The notes: generated from the letters alone by a model not told the origin. A DNA stretch of 44,379 bases from an uncultured Pelagibacteraceae bacterium (GCA_902579085.1 CACHFK010000004.1:1-44379); one strand, 5' to 3'. Shown: positions 1 through 10,449, counted from the stretch's first letter. A program made the numbers and translations.

Positions 1-1334
1 TGTTCTGACGATAAACTATAATTTCCTTTATAATTTTTATTATCTACAAGTTTAATTAATTTAGAAGATTTAGATATTTTCCATTTAGTTTTTAATAAAG
101 AATTTTTAGCATCATCAGGATTTTTAGATGATCTGATAATTTTAATAACTTTGTCTATATTTTCTACACTTACAGATAAACCTACTAAAATGTGAGCTCT
201 ATCTTCAGCTTTTTTTAAATCAAATTTAGTTTTTTTAATTACAACATCTTCTCTAAATTTTAAAAAATTTTCTAAAAAATCTTTAAGGCTACACGTCTTT
301 GGTTTATTATCTACAATAGCCAAACTATTAAAACCAAAAGAGCTTTCAATTGATGTATATTTATACAATTGTCTCTTTACGGTTTCTGGCTCTACACTTC
401 TTCTAAGATCAATTGCAACTCTAATACCTTCTCTATTTGATTCATCTCTAATATCACTTATTCCTTCAATCTTCTTTTCTCTAACCAATTCCGCTATTCT
501 TTCATTAAGATTGGATTTGTTTACTTGATAAGGTATTGATGTAATTACCAACCTATCTTTACCATTTTTGAGATTTTCAACACTTATTTCACCTCTTATT
601 TTAAATGAACCTCTTCCAATTTTGTAACCTTGTTTAATAATATCTTTGCCAATTATTACACCGCCAGTTGGAAAGTCTGGTCCTGGTATTAATTTCATCA
701 ATTCATTAACTTTAATATCTTTATTTTTAATTAAGGCTAAAGTTCCATCAATTACCTCGCCAAGATTATGCGGTGGGATACTAGTAGCCATTCCAACAGC
801 AATACCGCCCGCTCCATTAACTAATAAATTTGGGTATTGAGCAGGAAGAACATTGGGTTCAAATTCAGTTTCATCATAGTTACTTTTAAAGGAAACTGTT
901 TCTTTTTCTATGTCATCAATTAAGTATTGTGCAACTTTAGCTAATCTTGTTTCAGTATATCTCATAGCTGCAGGAGGATCTCCATCTATAGAGCCAAAGT
1001 TTCCTTGTCCATCTATTAAAGGTAAGCTCATTGAAAAATCTTGCACCATTCTAACCAAAGCATCATACACAGCTTGATCTCCATGTGGGTGATATTTACC
1101 AATTACATCTCCTACTATTCTAGCTGATTTTCTAAATTGTTTTGACCAATCAAAACCACCTTTGTGCATTGCATATAAGATTCTTCTATGTACAGGTTTC
1201 AAGCCATCTCTAATATCAGGAAGCGCTCTACTAATTATGACGCTCATTGCGTATGAAAGATATGATGAACTCATCTCATCATACATTGAAATTGGTTTTA
1301 TATTATTGTCTTTTGAGATCTGTTCTTTTTGCAT
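1..1334 (-). CDS. gyrA: DNA gyrase subunit A, N-terminal part (runs off the left edge)
   Basis: GyrA is the breakage-reunion subunit of the A2B2 type II topoisomerase that introduces negative supercoils. About 444 codons are visible, open to the window edge. The ATG at 1334 gives a start [10 protein letters not shown], followed by the winged-helix region with HPHGD at residues 82-86, GQGNFGS at 109-115 and AAMRY, whose Tyr126 is the DNA-linking tyrosine. Further in are the ParC/GyrA core motifs QYPNLLVNG and [10 protein letters not shown]. It follows ssb with a 5-bp gap on the same strand, so the two are probably co-transcribed. Residue 87, at the position of E. coli Ser83 in the quinolone-resistance region, is Gln (codon 1074-1076); the acidic residue matching E. 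coli Asp87 is kept (Asp91). ParC is the alternative, but the [21 protein letters not shown] context and ssb linkage favour GyrA. Confidence 0.95.
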   Translation of the reverse strand, partial: MQKEQISKDNNIKPISMYDEMSSSYLSYAMSVIISRALPDIRDGLKPVHRRILYAMHKGGFDWSKQFRKSARIVGDVIGKYHPHGDQAVYDALVRMVQDFSMSLPLIDGQGNFGSIDGDPPAAMRYTETRLAKVAQYLIDDIEKETVSFKSNYDETEFEPNVLPAQYPNLLVNGAGGIAVGMATSIPPHNLGEVIDGTLALIKNKDIKVNELMKLIPGPDFPTGGVIIGKDIIKQGYKIGRGSFKIRGEISVENLKNGKDRLVITSIPYQVNKSNLNERIAELVREKKIEGISDIRDESNREGIRVAIDLRRSVEPETVKRQLYKYTSIESSFGFNSLAIVDNKPKTCSLKDFLENFLKFREDVVIKKTKFDLKKAEDRAHILVGLSVSVENIDKVIKIIRSSKNPDDAKNSLLKTKWKISKSSKLIKLVDNKNYKGNYSLSSE

Positions 1335-1339
1335 AAAAA

Positions 1340-1789
1340 CTAAAATGGAATATCGTCATCCATATCGTTTTGATTTGCTGGACTATTACTTTCAATACTT
1401 TGGTTTGTATCTTGAGATGCAATATTGTTTTGTGACCCACCACCAAGCATAGTTAAGGATGAATTGTAACCTTGTATTAGGATTTCCGTTGAGTATTTAT
1501 CTTGACCACTTTGCTCATCTTTCCACTTACGCGTAGATAGTTGACCTTCAATATAAACTTGTGCACCTTTTTTTAAATATTGCTGGACCACATTCACCAA
1601 ACCTTCGTTGAACACAACTATACGGTGCCATTCGGTCTTTTCTTTTTTTTCACCAGTATTTTTATCTTTCCATGATTGGCTTGTTGCTAAACTTAATCTT
1701 GCTACACTTTTACCATTCACCATTTGCTTGATTTCTGGATCTGCGCCTAAACGCCCAATTAAAAGTACTTTATTTAAACTTCCTGCCAT
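1340..1789 (-). CDS. ssb: single-stranded DNA-binding protein
   Basis: SSB coats single-stranded DNA during replication, repair and recombination and recruits partner proteins through its acidic tail. The 149-residue product starts [19 protein letters not shown], a typical OB-fold beginning, and has the family block [10 protein letters not shown] and the [11 protein letters not shown] strand near residue 80. A Gln/Asn/Ser-rich linker follows and the chain ends in DMDDDIPF, the conserved C-terminal tip that binds partner proteins. The length is normal for the family. It is divergent from uvrA across 82 bp, an arrangement common in Alphaproteobacteria, and lies directly upstream of gyrA. Confidence 0.97.
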   Translation of the reverse strand: MAGSLNKVLLIGRLGADPEIKQMVNGKSVARLSLATSQSWKDKNTGEKKEKTEWHRIVVFNEGLVNVVQQYLKKGAQVYIEGQLSTRKWKDEQSGQDKYSTEILIQGYNSSLTMLGGGSQNNIASQDTNQSIESNSPANQNDMDDDIPF

Positions 1790-1871
1790 AATAATTTAAT
1801 TTTTTGATATGTTTAATTATAACACTATTTATATTGAATATTAATTTTATTAATCTAAAGCAACAAAAAAT

Positions 1872-4748
1872 ATGATTAAAAAGATAGTTATTAAGGGCGC
1901 AAAAGAGCACAATTTAAAGAATATTTCTTTGGAAATACCAAAAGATAAATTTGTGGTCATTACAGGTCTTTCTGGTTCAGGAAAATCATCTTTAGCATTT
2001 GATACAATATATGCTGAAGGTCAAAGAAGATATGTGGAAAGTCTTTCAGCCTATGCAAGGCAGTTTTTAGATAAAATGAAAAAACCAAATGTAGACTTAA
2101 TTGAAGGTTTAAGTCCAGCTATATCAATTGAACAAAAAAATACTTCTAAGAATCCGAGGTCCACTGTAGCAACAGTTACTGAGATTTATGACTATATGAG
2201 AGTACTGTATGCAAGAGCTGGTATTCCATTTTCACCATTCACAGGTAAACCAATTGAATCTCAAACTATAAGTCAAATTGTAGATAAAATTAAAGAATTG
2301 CCAAAAAAATCAACTATATTTTTATACGCTCCTGTAGTTAGAGGAAGAAAAGGTGAATATAAAAAAGAAATATTAAGTTATAAAAAAAGAGGCTTTAGAA
2401 AAATTAAAATCGATAATAAATTATATGAAATAGATAAAGCGCCAGATCTAAACAAAAAAATAAAACATGATATTTCGATACTAGTTGATAGAATAATTAT
2501 AAATTCTTCCCTTGGTAATAGATTGGCAGAAAGTGTTGAGACCGCTGTTAACTTAGCAAACGGACTACTCTTTGTTGAATATGAGAATGAAACTTTACCA
2601 AAAAAATATAGAAAAGTAGAAAAACTAATCTTCTCTACAAAATTTGCTTGTCCAGAAAGCGGGTTTACAATTGAAGAAATTGAACCAAGATTATTTTCAT
2701 TTAATAGTCCTTATGGAGCTTGTGAAGAATGTGAGGGTATTGGTGTCAAATTAAATGTTGATCCAAAGCTAGTTGTTCCAGATGAGAAAAAAAGTATAGC
2801 AGATGGTGCTATTGAACCATGGTCAAAATCTACATCAATGTATTATGCTCAAACATTAGCATCCATTGCAAAACATTATGGTTTCTCACTAAGTGAAAGA
2901 TGGTCAAAACTATCAAAGAACATAAAAAATATTATCTTATTTGGTTCTGATGATGAAGAAATAAAATTTTCTTATGATGATGGATATGAAAAGTATACTA
3001 ATAAAAAAACATTTGAAGGAGTAATAAATAACCTCGAAAGAAGATATTTAGAGACAGACAGCGATTGGAAAAGAGAAGAAATAAGCCAATATCAATCAGA
3101 CACTAAATGTGAAAGATGCAATGGTTTTAGACTTAAAGATGAAGCGCTATGTGTTAAAATTAATAATTTGAATATAAGCGAAGTAACTGAAAAATCTATA
3201 TTTGATGCAAAAAAATGGTTTGCTGATTTAGTAAATAGTTTAGATAAAAGACAAATAAAAATTGCGCAACATATCTTAAAAGAAATAAATGAAAGATTAG
3301 ATTTCCTTCTTAATGTAGGTTTGGACTATTTAACCTTATCTAGAGAGTCTGGAACTTTATCTGGAGGTGAAGCACAAAGAATAAGATTAGCATCTCAAAT
3401 AGGATCAGGATTAACAGGAGTTTTATATGTTCTTGATGAACCCTCTATAGGATTGCATCAGAAAGATAATGTAAAATTAATTGATGCTCTCAAAAGACTA
3501 AGGGATTTGGGAAATACAGTAATTGTTGTTGAGCACGATACAGAAACAATGGAAAATGCTGATCATATTATTGATCTTGGTCCTGAAGCAGGTAACAAAG
3601 GTGGTACCGTAGTTGCTCAAGGCACTTATCAAGATATATTAAAAAATAATGAAAGTATAACAGGTAGATATTTATCTAATAAAAGTTTTATACCAATTCC
3701 CAAAACTAGAAGATTGGCTAAAAACGGAAGATTTTTAGAAATAAATGGCGCTACAGGTAATAATTTAAATAATGTAAATCTTAAAGTTCCACTAGGTAGT
3801 TTTACTTGTGTTACCGGTGTATCAGGTAGTGGAAAGTCTACACTGATATTGCAGACATTATATAATGCTCTAAATCTTACTTTGAATAACAATAAGTCTA
3901 GAAAAATTCCTCAGCCTTTCAGAGGATTTAAAGGAATAGAATTAATTGATAAAGTTATAGATATAGATCAATCTCCAATAGGAAGAACCCCTAGGTCAAA
4001 TCCTGCAACTTATACTGGGGCTTTTGGTCCAATAAGAGACTGGTTTACAAATTTACCAGAATCAAAAAGTCGAGGATACAAACCTGGTAGATTTTCTTTT
4101 AATGTAAAAGGTGGAAGATGCGAAGCTTGCGAAGGTGATGGTGTTATAACCTATGAAATGCATTTTTTACCAGACGTTTATATAACTTGCGATGAATGCA
4201 AAGGCTCAAGATATAATAGAGAAACTTTAGAAATAAAATTTAAAGATAAAAGTATAGCTGACGTTTTAAATATGACAGTTGACGAAGGTTGTGATTATTT
4301 TGAAAATATATCAAATATTAGAACTAAATTATTAACTTTAAAAAAAGTTGGACTTGGATATATAAAAATAGGTCAGCAAGCAACTACTCTATCTGGTGGT
4401 GAAGCTCAGAGAATTAAGTTAGCTAAAGAATTGTCAAAGAGATCAACAGGAAGAACTATGTACATTTTAGATGAACCAACAACTGGTTTGCATCAACATG
4501 ATATAAAAAAACTTTTAGAAATTTTGCATACTTTTGTCGCAACTGGAAATACAGTTGTTGTTATCGAGCATAATTTAGATGTAATTAAAACAGCAGATTA
4601 TATTGTGGATATGGGACCTGAAGGTGGAGTAAAAGGAGGGAATATAATTGCCGAAGGAAAACCTGAAGAAATTACTAAAGTAGAAACAAGCTATACAGGT
4701 AAATTCTTAACGCCGCTTCTAGATAGAAAATTTAAAAAAACTGCTTAA
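1872..4748 (+). CDS. uvrA: UvrABC excision nuclease, damage-recognition ATPase subunit A
   Basis: UvrA dimers scan DNA and load UvrB at bulky lesions in nucleotide excision repair. The 958-residue protein has two ABC ATPase modules: Walker [10 protein letters not shown] near residue 33 and GVSGSGKST near 655, and signatures [12 protein letters not shown] near 495 and [12 protein letters not shown] near 838. The second zinc finger is complete (CEAC...CDEC). The first zinc site has CPESG...CEEC, that is, only one cysteine in its first half, as in many alphaproteobacterial UvrA proteins. Length is close to the roughly 940-960 expected. The ATG at 1872 follows an AT-rich leader with no strong Shine-Dalgarno sequence. 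I see no LexA box of the alphaproteobacterial GTTC-N7-GTTC type upstream. Confidence 0.97.
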   Translation: MIKKIVIKGAKEHNLKNISLEIPKDKFVVITGLSGSGKSSLAFDTIYAEGQRRYVESLSAYARQFLDKMKKPNVDLIEGLSPAISIEQKNTSKNPRSTVATVTEIYDYMRVLYARAGIPFSPFTGKPIESQTISQIVDKIKELPKKSTIFLYAPVVRGRKGEYKKEILSYKKRGFRKIKIDNKLYEIDKAPDLNKKIKHDISILVDRIIINSSLGNRLAESVETAVNLANGLLFVEYENETLPKKYRKVEKLIFSTKFACPESGFTIEEIEPRLFSFNSPYGACEECEGIGVKLNVDPKLVVPDEKKSIADGAIEPWSKSTSMYYAQTLASIAKHYGFSLSERWSKLSKNIKNIILFGSDDEEIKFSYDDGYEKYTNKKTFEGVINNLERRYLETDSDWKREEISQYQSDTKCERCNGFRLKDEALCVKINNLNISEVTEKSIFDAKKWFADLVNSLDKRQIKIAQHILKEINERLDFLLNVGLDYLTLSRESGTLSGGEAQRIRLASQIGSGLTGVLYVLDEPSIGLHQKDNVKLIDALKRLRDLGNTVIVVEHDTETMENADHIIDLGPEAGNKGGTVVAQGTYQDILKNNESITGRYLSNKSFIPIPKTRRLAKNGRFLEINGATGNNLNNVNLKVPLGSFTCVTGVSGSGKSTLILQTLYNALNLTLNNNKSRKIPQPFRGFKGIELIDKVIDIDQSPIGRTPRSNPATYTGAFGPIRDWFTNLPESKSRGYKPGRFSFNVKGGRCEACEGDGVITYEMHFLPDVYITCDECKGSRYNRETLEIKFKDKSIADVLNMTVDEGCDYFENISNIRTKLLTLKKVGLGYIKIGQQATTLSGGEAQRIKLAKELSKRSTGRTMYILDEPTTGLHQHDIKKLLEILHTFVATGNTVVVIEHNLDVIKTADYIVDMGPEGGVKGGNIIAEGKPEEITKVETSYTGKFLTPLLDRKFKKTA

Positions 4749-4778
4749 ATTTTAAAAAAAATAGTATATAAAATTATT

Positions 4779-5381
4779 ATGACTTCGATTCTACAATCAC
4801 TTTCAAAAACAATTCACATTTCATTGTTTTTATCTATTTTATTATTTTTAGGTTTATATTTTGGAAATGGAGGTTTTGATTTTGATTTATTATTCTGGAG
4901 TTGGTTGTTTAGATATATTCATGTAGTTGTAGCAATTATGTGGATAGGTTTGTTGTGGTATTTTAATTTTGTACAAATTCCTAATATGCCTAAAATTCCT
5001 GATGAACAAAAACCAGCTATCGGAAAAGTAATTGCTCCATCAGCATTGTTTTGGTTTAGATGGGCTGCGCTTTTAACGGTGATATCAGGTTTAATTTTAG
5101 CATATATAAATGGTTATGTTCATCAAGCTATGACACTAGGTATAGGATCCGGTGGTGGAAGAGATACAGCTATTGGAATTGGAATGTGGTTAGGTTTAAT
5201 AATGGCTTTTAACGTTTGGTTTGTGATATGGCCAAATCAAAAACGTGCTCTAGGTATAGTAGATTGCGATCCTGAATTAAAAGCAAAATCTGCAAAAAAA
5301 GCAATGTTATTTTCTAGAACTAATACTTTGTTATCTCTACCAATGCTATTATCAATGGTAGCTGCGCAAAATTTATATTAA
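4779..5381 (+). CDS. PuuD-like multi-spanning membrane protein without a cytochrome domain
   Basis: The 200-residue protein is nearly all membrane: hydrophobic segments lie around residues 12-30, 38-62, 88-112, 128-152 and 178-197. The block RYIHVVVAIMWIGLLWYF (45-62), with a histidine and IGLLWY/IGxxWF character, and the WPNQKRALG loop near 158 resemble the membrane domain of PuuD-type urate hydroxylases. Full-length PuuD adds a C-terminal cytochrome c domain; no CxxCH motif is present here, and no purine-degradation gene is nearby. Substrate is therefore unknown and the family name rests on pattern similarity only. It lies 30 bp after uvrA on the same strand, and its stop codon overlaps the convergent secF stop within the palindrome TTAA. 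Confidence 0.6.
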   Translation: MTSILQSLSKTIHISLFLSILLFLGLYFGNGGFDFDLLFWSWLFRYIHVVVAIMWIGLLWYFNFVQIPNMPKIPDEQKPAIGKVIAPSALFWFRWAALLTVISGLILAYINGYVHQAMTLGIGSGGGRDTAIGIGMWLGLIMAFNVWFVIWPNQKRALGIVDCDPELKAKSAKKAMLFSRTNTLLSLPMLLSMVAAQNLY

Positions 5382-6271
5382 TCTTTTTCCTCTTTTACAA
5401 TTGTTCTTTGGCTTACTTTAAGAAAAACTAAAATTGGATTAGCTATATATATTGAAGAATAAGTTCCAAAAATTACTCCTAATATCATTGCCAAGGAAAA
5501 GCCCTTTAAAATCTCTCCGCCAAATAGATAAATTGACGATAAAGCTAATAGAGTTGTTACAGATGTTATTATTGTTCTTGATAGTGTTTCATTAATAGAA
5601 ATGTTAGTCAGCTCAAAAATTTTTATATCAGAATATTTTTTCAAATTTTCTCGAACACGATCAAAAATTACAACAGTATCATTCATTGAATAACCAACTA
5701 TAGTTAAAACTGCTGCAACAATTGATAAATTAATTTCTAAAGAAAACAGAGAAAATAATCCTAGTGTTAATATTACATCATGAAATAATGCCAAAATTGC
5801 ACCTAGGCTAAACTGCCATTCAAATCTTATCCATATGTATAAAAGCATTGCAGCTAAAGATAATCCAATAGCAATTATCCCAGATTTAAGAAGTTCAGCA
5901 CTTACTTTGGGGCCAACATTTTCTACTCTTCTAAAATCTACATTTCCAATAGAAGAAGATAATTTTTTCTTAATATTATCTATAAACTCTGGATCATTTG
6001 AATTTTGTTTTTCAAATTTAACTATAAAGTCTGTCTTATTTCCAAAACTTTTTACAGAAACATCACCGAGGTTCATTTGATTAAAACTATCTCTTATTGA
6101 AGATATTTTAGAGGAATTTTGATCTACTCTAATCTCTATTAATGTTCCACCCTTAAAGTCCACACCATAATTTAGACCTTTAAATAACAACAAAATTAAA
6201 GAAACTAAAATCAATATTAAAGAAATAATATTAAATTGTTTATATAATTTATTAAACTGAATTGTTTTCAT
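5378..6271 (-). CDS. secF: protein-export membrane protein SecF
   Basis: SecF works with SecD as a proton-driven accessory of the SecYEG translocon that pulls exported proteins into the periplasm. The 297-residue protein has the expected layout: TM1 near residues 15-32, the NYGVDFKGGTLIEI motif at about 33-46, a periplasmic P1 head domain, then five clustered TM segments including the VGYSMNDTVVIFDRVREN motif near 195. The start ATG at 6271 directly abuts secD (stop at 6272), giving a yajC-secD-secF operon. It ends convergent with the PuuD-like gene, sharing 4 bp. Confidence 0.96.
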   Translation of the reverse strand: MKTIQFNKLYKQFNIISLILILVSLILLLFKGLNYGVDFKGGTLIEIRVDQNSSKISSIRDSFNQMNLGDVSVKSFGNKTDFIVKFEKQNSNDPEFIDNIKKKLSSSIGNVDFRRVENVGPKVSAELLKSGIIAIGLSLAAMLLYIWIRFEWQFSLGAILALFHDVILTLGLFSLFSLEINLSIVAAVLTIVGYSMNDTVVIFDRVRENLKKYSDIKIFELTNISINETLSRTIITSVTTLLALSSIYLFGGEILKGFSLAMILGVIFGTYSSIYIANPILVFLKVSQRTIVKEEKD

Positions 6272-7846
6272 TTAAATTAATTTTTCTTTATTTTTATTTT
6301 TTATTACAAAAAATGCAGTAAACAATCTGGCTATAAAATAAACAGAAAATAAAGTTGTTAAAATTCCAATACCTAATGTTACCGAAAAACCTTTAATTGG
6401 ACCAGATCCCATAAAAAAAAGTATGAAAGCTGCTATTAAAGTTGTTATATTAGCATCTAAAATTGTTGTTCTTGACTTTGTATAGCCCGTGTCAAAAGCA
6501 ATTATATAATTTTTTTCATTTTTTACTTCTTCCTTAATTCTTTCAAAAATAAGAACATTAGCATCAACAGCCATACCTACTGTAAGAATTATTCCTGCTA
6601 TACCAGGTAATGTTAGGGTTGCTTCAAATATAGTTAAAATACCAACCAATAAAAATAAATTAGAAACTAAGGCTAAATTCGCAATAAGTCCAAATATTTT
6701 ATACTTATAAATCATAAATAAAACAACTAATACAAATCCAATTATTAAAGAAAATATTCCTGCATCAATAGAGTCTTGTCCTAAATCTGGTCCTACCGAT
6801 CTTTCTTCTATGATGCTTAATGGAGCGGGTAAAGCTCCCGATCTTAACAATAAAGCTAAGTCAGTTGCAGATTGAAAAGTAAAATTGCCTGAAATTTGAC
6901 CAGATCCACCTAATATTGGCTCTCTTACTGTTGGAGCACTTATGATTTTGCCATCCAAAACTATTGCCAACCTTTTGCCAACACCACTACTTGTAGCTTT
7001 TCCAAATTTTTTAGCACCAACTCTATCAAGGCTAAAAGTAACTACTGTTTCATTTGTTTGAGTGTCCATTGTAGGTTTTGCATCTATTAAATTATCACCA
7101 CTCAAAATAATTCTTTTACTAACGATTGCTTCTTCTGTATCTATGGATGAACCAATCTCATTTTCAAACTTTAATTTTTCTGTTCCAAATGACTCCTGTG
7201 AAATATTTTGAACGATAAATTGAAATGTTAAATTTGCAGTTTTTCCTAACAATGTTTTAATTCTTTCAGGATCATCTAGTCCAGGTAATTCAACTAATAT
7301 TCTATCATTTCCCTTTTTTAATATAGTAGGTTCGTTGGTGCCTACTTCATCAACTCTTCTTCTTACAATTTCAATAGCTTGGTCTAAGGATGAATTTTTT
7401 AATAAAACTAAACCATAATTTGACAATGTAAGCTTAAAAATATTTTTATCTTCAGTAAAATCAAATTGATGTGATTTATATTGTTGAAAATATGGATTTA
7501 TTTCACTTTCATCTTCATCTAAAATTTTTTTAACTTCTTCAACATCATTTTCATTTGTTTCAAAAATAATTGAATTCTGATTGATTGAAAAATTTTTTAA
7601 AACATATTTTTTTTCTTTAAAAAATCTTTTCAATTCGATTAATTTACTTTGAAGCTTTTGTGTAATTACTGGACTATTGTCAATTTCTAATAACAAGTAT
7701 GATCCACCTTGTAGATCAAGTCCTAGCTTAATATTTTTAGAAAAGTAATTATCATCAAATTTAAAAAAATTTGAAGCAGCGAAATATGATATAAATAATG
7801 TAAATATTAATACTGAGATTACTCTTAATTTTGAAAAGTATAACAC
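6272..7846 (-). CDS. secD: protein translocase subunit SecD
   Basis: SecD is the larger RND-type partner of SecF at the Sec translocon. The 524-residue product has an N-terminal TM, the motif LGLDLQGGSYLLLE near 40, a periplasmic base and head region containing ILVELPGLDDP and the conserved LRSGALPAPL block near 335, and a C-terminal six-TM region with AGIILTVGMAVDANVLIFERIKEE around 420. It lies 15 bp downstream of yajC. The periplasmic portion is somewhat shorter than the 615-residue E. coli protein, within the range seen in Alphaproteobacteria. Confidence 0.96.
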   Translation of the reverse strand: MLYFSKLRVISVLIFTLFISYFAASNFFKFDDNYFSKNIKLGLDLQGGSYLLLEIDNSPVITQKLQSKLIELKRFFKEKKYVLKNFSINQNSIIFETNENDVEEVKKILDEDESEINPYFQQYKSHQFDFTEDKNIFKLTLSNYGLVLLKNSSLDQAIEIVRRRVDEVGTNEPTILKKGNDRILVELPGLDDPERIKTLLGKTANLTFQFIVQNISQESFGTEKLKFENEIGSSIDTEEAIVSKRIILSGDNLIDAKPTMDTQTNETVVTFSLDRVGAKKFGKATSSGVGKRLAIVLDGKIISAPTVREPILGGSGQISGNFTFQSATDLALLLRSGALPAPLSIIEERSVGPDLGQDSIDAGIFSLIIGFVLVVLFMIYKYKIFGLIANLALVSNLFLLVGILTIFEATLTLPGIAGIILTVGMAVDANVLIFERIKEEVKNEKNYIIAFDTGYTKSRTTILDANITTLIAAFILFFMGSGPIKGFSVTLGIGILTTLFSVYFIARLFTAFFVIKNKNKEKLI

Positions 7847-7861
7847 TTTAAATATTTAATA

Positions 7862-8146
7862 TTATTTTTTTGGCTCAACCGTAGTTACTAATCCTTGGAT
7901 GCCGCTAGCTCTTACGATTTCAACGTTTACGTTTTCTGAGATATTAACTTCAACTTTCTCATTATCTATAATTCTTTCAACAGTTCCTACTATACCGCCT
8001 GTTGTAATTACCTTGTCACCTCTTTTTAAACCATCAACCATTAGTTTGTGTTCTTTAACTTTCTTTTGCTGTGGTCTTATTAAAAAGAAGTAAAAAATAA
8101 CAAAAATTAAAATTAAAGGTATAAATTGTCCAATTCCAGCATCCAT
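7862..8146 (-). CDS. yajC: preprotein translocase accessory subunit YajC
   Basis: YajC is a small inner-membrane protein found with SecDF in the holotranslocon. The 94-residue product has one TM helix (about residues 8-24, LILIFVIFYFFLI), the family sequence RPQQKKVKEHK immediately after it, and the GDKVITTGGIVGTV block in the cytosolic domain. The ATG at 8146 is preceded by an AGAGG ribosome-binding site. It heads the yajC-secD-secF group and lies 54 bp downstream of serS. Confidence 0.96.
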   Translation of the reverse strand: MDAGIGQFIPLILIFVIFYFFLIRPQQKKVKEHKLMVDGLKRGDKVITTGGIVGTVERIIDNEKVEVNISENVNVEIVRASGIQGLVTTVEPKK

Positions 8147-8200
8147 GATGTCCTCTTAAGTTTACGATTATTTATACTATCTAATATTTAAAGACAACTC

Positions 8201-9460
8201 TTAATTGATACTGATTTTATCAATATTTCCCATATATGGTTTTAAGACATCAGGAATTATAATTGATCCATCTTCAGTTTGATAATTTTCTAAAATTGCT
8301 ATTAAAGTTCTTCCAACTGCTAACCCACTTCCATTTAAGGTGCCAACAAATTCTATATTATTTTCTTTATTTTTATATCTAGCTTTCATTCTCATAGCTT
8401 GAAACGATCCACAAGATGAACAGCTAGAAATTTCTCTATATTGCTCCTCAGATGGAAGCCAAACTTCGATGTCGTAAGTTTTTTCAGCACTAAAACCCAT
8501 ATCGCCAGTACTTAATATAATTTTCCTGTATGGAAGTTTAAGATCATCTAAAATTTTTGTCGCACAATTTGTCATTCTTTCAAGTTCATCTAAACATCTG
8601 TCTTTTTCAACAATGCTTACTAACTCAACTTTATAAAATTGATGTTGTCTAATCATTCCCTTGGTATCTTTTCCATAACTGCCCGCTTCTTTTCTAAAAC
8701 ACGGAGTAGAAGCAACTAATCTCATCGGTAGAGATTTAATATTTAAAATTTGGTTTTTAACCATGTTGGTTAAAATTACTTCTGCTGTTGGAATTAAAAA
8801 CTTTCTGTCACCTTTTTCTTCGAATTTAATTTCAAACTGATCATTTTCAAATTTTGGTAATTGTCCTGTTCCAAACATTGTATTATCTGTAGCCATTAGA
8901 GGAGGTGAAATTTCCGTATAACCATTATCCTTTGTATGTGTATCAATCATAAAGTTCGATATCGCCCTCTCTAAAGTTGCTAATTTATCTTTAACAAAAA
9001 CAAACCTTGAGCCTGTTGTTTTTGTAGCTAGATCAAAATCTAACATATTGAGTTTTTCACCAATTTCATAATGAGACTTAGGTTTAAATGAAAACTTATT
9101 GATATTTCCCACTTTAACTACTTCTTTATTATCATTTTCATCATTTCCTATAGGAACATCTTTTAAAGGTACATTTGGTATAGAGCTCAAAATATTATCA
9201 AGTTTATCCTTAGCTATTTTTTGCTTTTTACTTAATTCTTCAATTTTAACTGATATTTCTTTTGATTTAGCAAACAAACTTTCATCTTTAGATTTTGAAA
9301 TAGATTTTCTTTCCATTTCAAGTTTTTCTTTGTCCTGAATATAATTTCTATTTTCTTTATCTAAATCAATTATATCATCTAAATTAACATTGAAGTTTCT
9401 ATGCTCGATACTTTTTTTGAAATCTTCAAAATTATTTCGAATGTCTTTTATATTATGCAT
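8201..9460 (-). CDS. serS: seryl-tRNA synthetase
   Basis: SerS charges tRNA-Ser (and tRNA-Sec where present). The N-terminal arm is a long Lys/Glu-rich coiled coil (about residues 25-100). Class II motif 2 is seen as FRKEAGSYGKDTKGMIRQHQ and motif 3 as GLAVGRTLIAILEN, and the TAEVILTN serine-site segment is present. I place the start at the ATG at 9460 (MHNIKDIRNNFEDF), giving 419 residues as expected. An in-frame TTG at 9484 would add eight residues but lies deeper inside tatC; an AAGAAGG sequence precedes the ATG. With this start the gene overlaps the 3' end of tatC by 8 bp. Confidence 0.96.
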   Translation of the reverse strand: MHNIKDIRNNFEDFKKSIEHRNFNVNLDDIIDLDKENRNYIQDKEKLEMERKSISKSKDESLFAKSKEISVKIEELSKKQKIAKDKLDNILSSIPNVPLKDVPIGNDENDNKEVVKVGNINKFSFKPKSHYEIGEKLNMLDFDLATKTTGSRFVFVKDKLATLERAISNFMIDTHTKDNGYTEISPPLMATDNTMFGTGQLPKFENDQFEIKFEEKGDRKFLIPTAEVILTNMVKNQILNIKSLPMRLVASTPCFRKEAGSYGKDTKGMIRQHQFYKVELVSIVEKDRCLDELERMTNCATKILDDLKLPYRKIILSTGDMGFSAEKTYDIEVWLPSEEQYREISSCSSCGSFQAMRMKARYKNKENNIEFVGTLNGSGLAVGRTLIAILENYQTEDGSIIIPDVLKPYMGNIDKISIN

Positions 9461-10220
9461 TTTTTTGTGCAGCCTTCTTTTCAATTATATTTACTGAAAA
9501 AATTGACAATTCATATAAAATTAATAATGGAATAGCCAAACCTATTTGTGTTACTGGATCTGGAGGCGTTAATACAGCAGCGGCGGCAAAAATCATAACA
9601 ACAACATATTTTCTTCTTTCTTTTAAAAATGTTGAATTTACTACACCAATTCTTGCAAGTAAGCTTAGAACCACTGGTAATTGAAAACTTAAACCAAAAG
9701 CAAATATTAATTTCATAACTAAGGATAAATACTCATTAACTTTAGCTTCAAGTTGAATAGGCAAATTTGTACTAACACCTACACTTTCAAATGATAAAAA
9801 AAACTTAATAGCTAGTGGCATAATTAAATAGTAAACAAGCATTCCACCTAATAAAAACAATACAGGAGTTAAAACCAAGTAAGGCATAATAGCTTTTTTT
9901 TCATGATTATATAAACCTGGAGCAATAAATTTCCATATTTGTATCAAAAGAAAAGGGCTAGTAACAAAAAATGCTGCAAAGAAAGATACCTTTAAATAAG
10001 TTAAAAATGTTTCTTGCAACGCTGTAAAAATTAATCTTCTTTCAGTGTCATCATTCTTTACTGCTTCAGCATATGGTTCCACAAGAAACCCATAAATGTA
10101 CTCGGAAAAAAAATAACAAAGAACAAATAATAAAGCTAAAAAAATTAATGAATTGATAAGTCTTTGTCTTAATTCAGTTAAATGACTTATAAATCCACCT
10201 TCTTTTTCTTTATTTATCAT
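9453..10220 (-). CDS. tatC: twin-arginine translocase subunit TatC
   Basis: TatC is the polytopic receptor for twin-arginine signal peptides of folded exported proteins. The 255-residue protein shows the N-terminal cytosolic motif HLTELRQRLINS, six TM segments, and the second loop block FYLFLSFES-like region near 135-145 with conserved acidic Glu. The segment RRKYVVVMIFAAAAVLTPPDP near 205-225 is diagnostic. It overlaps tatB by 11 bp and serS by 8 bp, so the tatA-tatB-tatC-serS run is tightly coupled. Confidence 0.96.
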   Translation of the reverse strand: MINKEKEGGFISHLTELRQRLINSLIFLALLFVLCYFFSEYIYGFLVEPYAEAVKNDDTERRLIFTALQETFLTYLKVSFFAAFFVTSPFLLIQIWKFIAPGLYNHEKKAIMPYLVLTPVLFLLGGMLVYYLIMPLAIKFFLSFESVGVSTNLPIQLEAKVNEYLSLVMKLIFAFGLSFQLPVVLSLLARIGVVNSTFLKERRKYVVVMIFAAAAVLTPPDPVTQIGLAIPLLILYELSIFSVNIIEKKAAQKNA

Positions 10221-10446
10221 TTTTTATTTCATCCTTAGTAATATCTGTTTTTGATTTTTCATCTATGTTATCAAATTTTTCTTCAGTAACATTTGTGACT
10301 TGATTTTGAATATCGGAAACATATCTTTTTGCTGATCCAATCCAAGAACCAACTTTTTTTAACATGATAGGAAAATCTTTAGGTCCAACAACTATTATTG
10401 CAATTGAAACAATTATTAAAATTTCAAACCAGCCAATTTGTGGCAT
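10210..10446 (-). CDS. tatB: twin-arginine translocase subunit TatB, very short form
   Basis: TatB partners TatC in the Tat substrate receptor. The 78-residue product has a very short N-terminus, one TM helix (about 7-21), the hinge VGPKDFP that marks TatB (Gly-Pro after the TM, with PKDFP/PKxLP), and an amphipathic helix followed by a charged Lys/Asp/Glu tail. It is less than half the length of E. coli TatB (171) and of most alphaproteobacterial TatB proteins, having lost nearly the whole C-terminal tail. Position between tatA and tatC supports the name; TatA is the alternative, but the neighbouring gene fits TatA better. Confidence 0.88.
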   Translation of the reverse strand: MPQIGWFEILIIVSIAIIVVGPKDFPIMLKKVGSWIGSAKRYVSDIQNQVTNVTEEKFDNIDEKSKTDITKDEIKNDK

Positions 10447-10449
10447 TAA

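Noticed and set aside
1162-1452. Open frame antisense to the gyrA start and ssb end
   Set aside because: No ribosome-binding site or recognisable protein features; both minus-strand genes are clear.
1790-1871. Possible LexA operator between ssb and uvrA
   Set aside because: No GTTC-N7-GTTC direct repeat of the alphaproteobacterial type is present; TGTT-N7-AACA near 1810-1824 is too weak in such AT-rich DNA.
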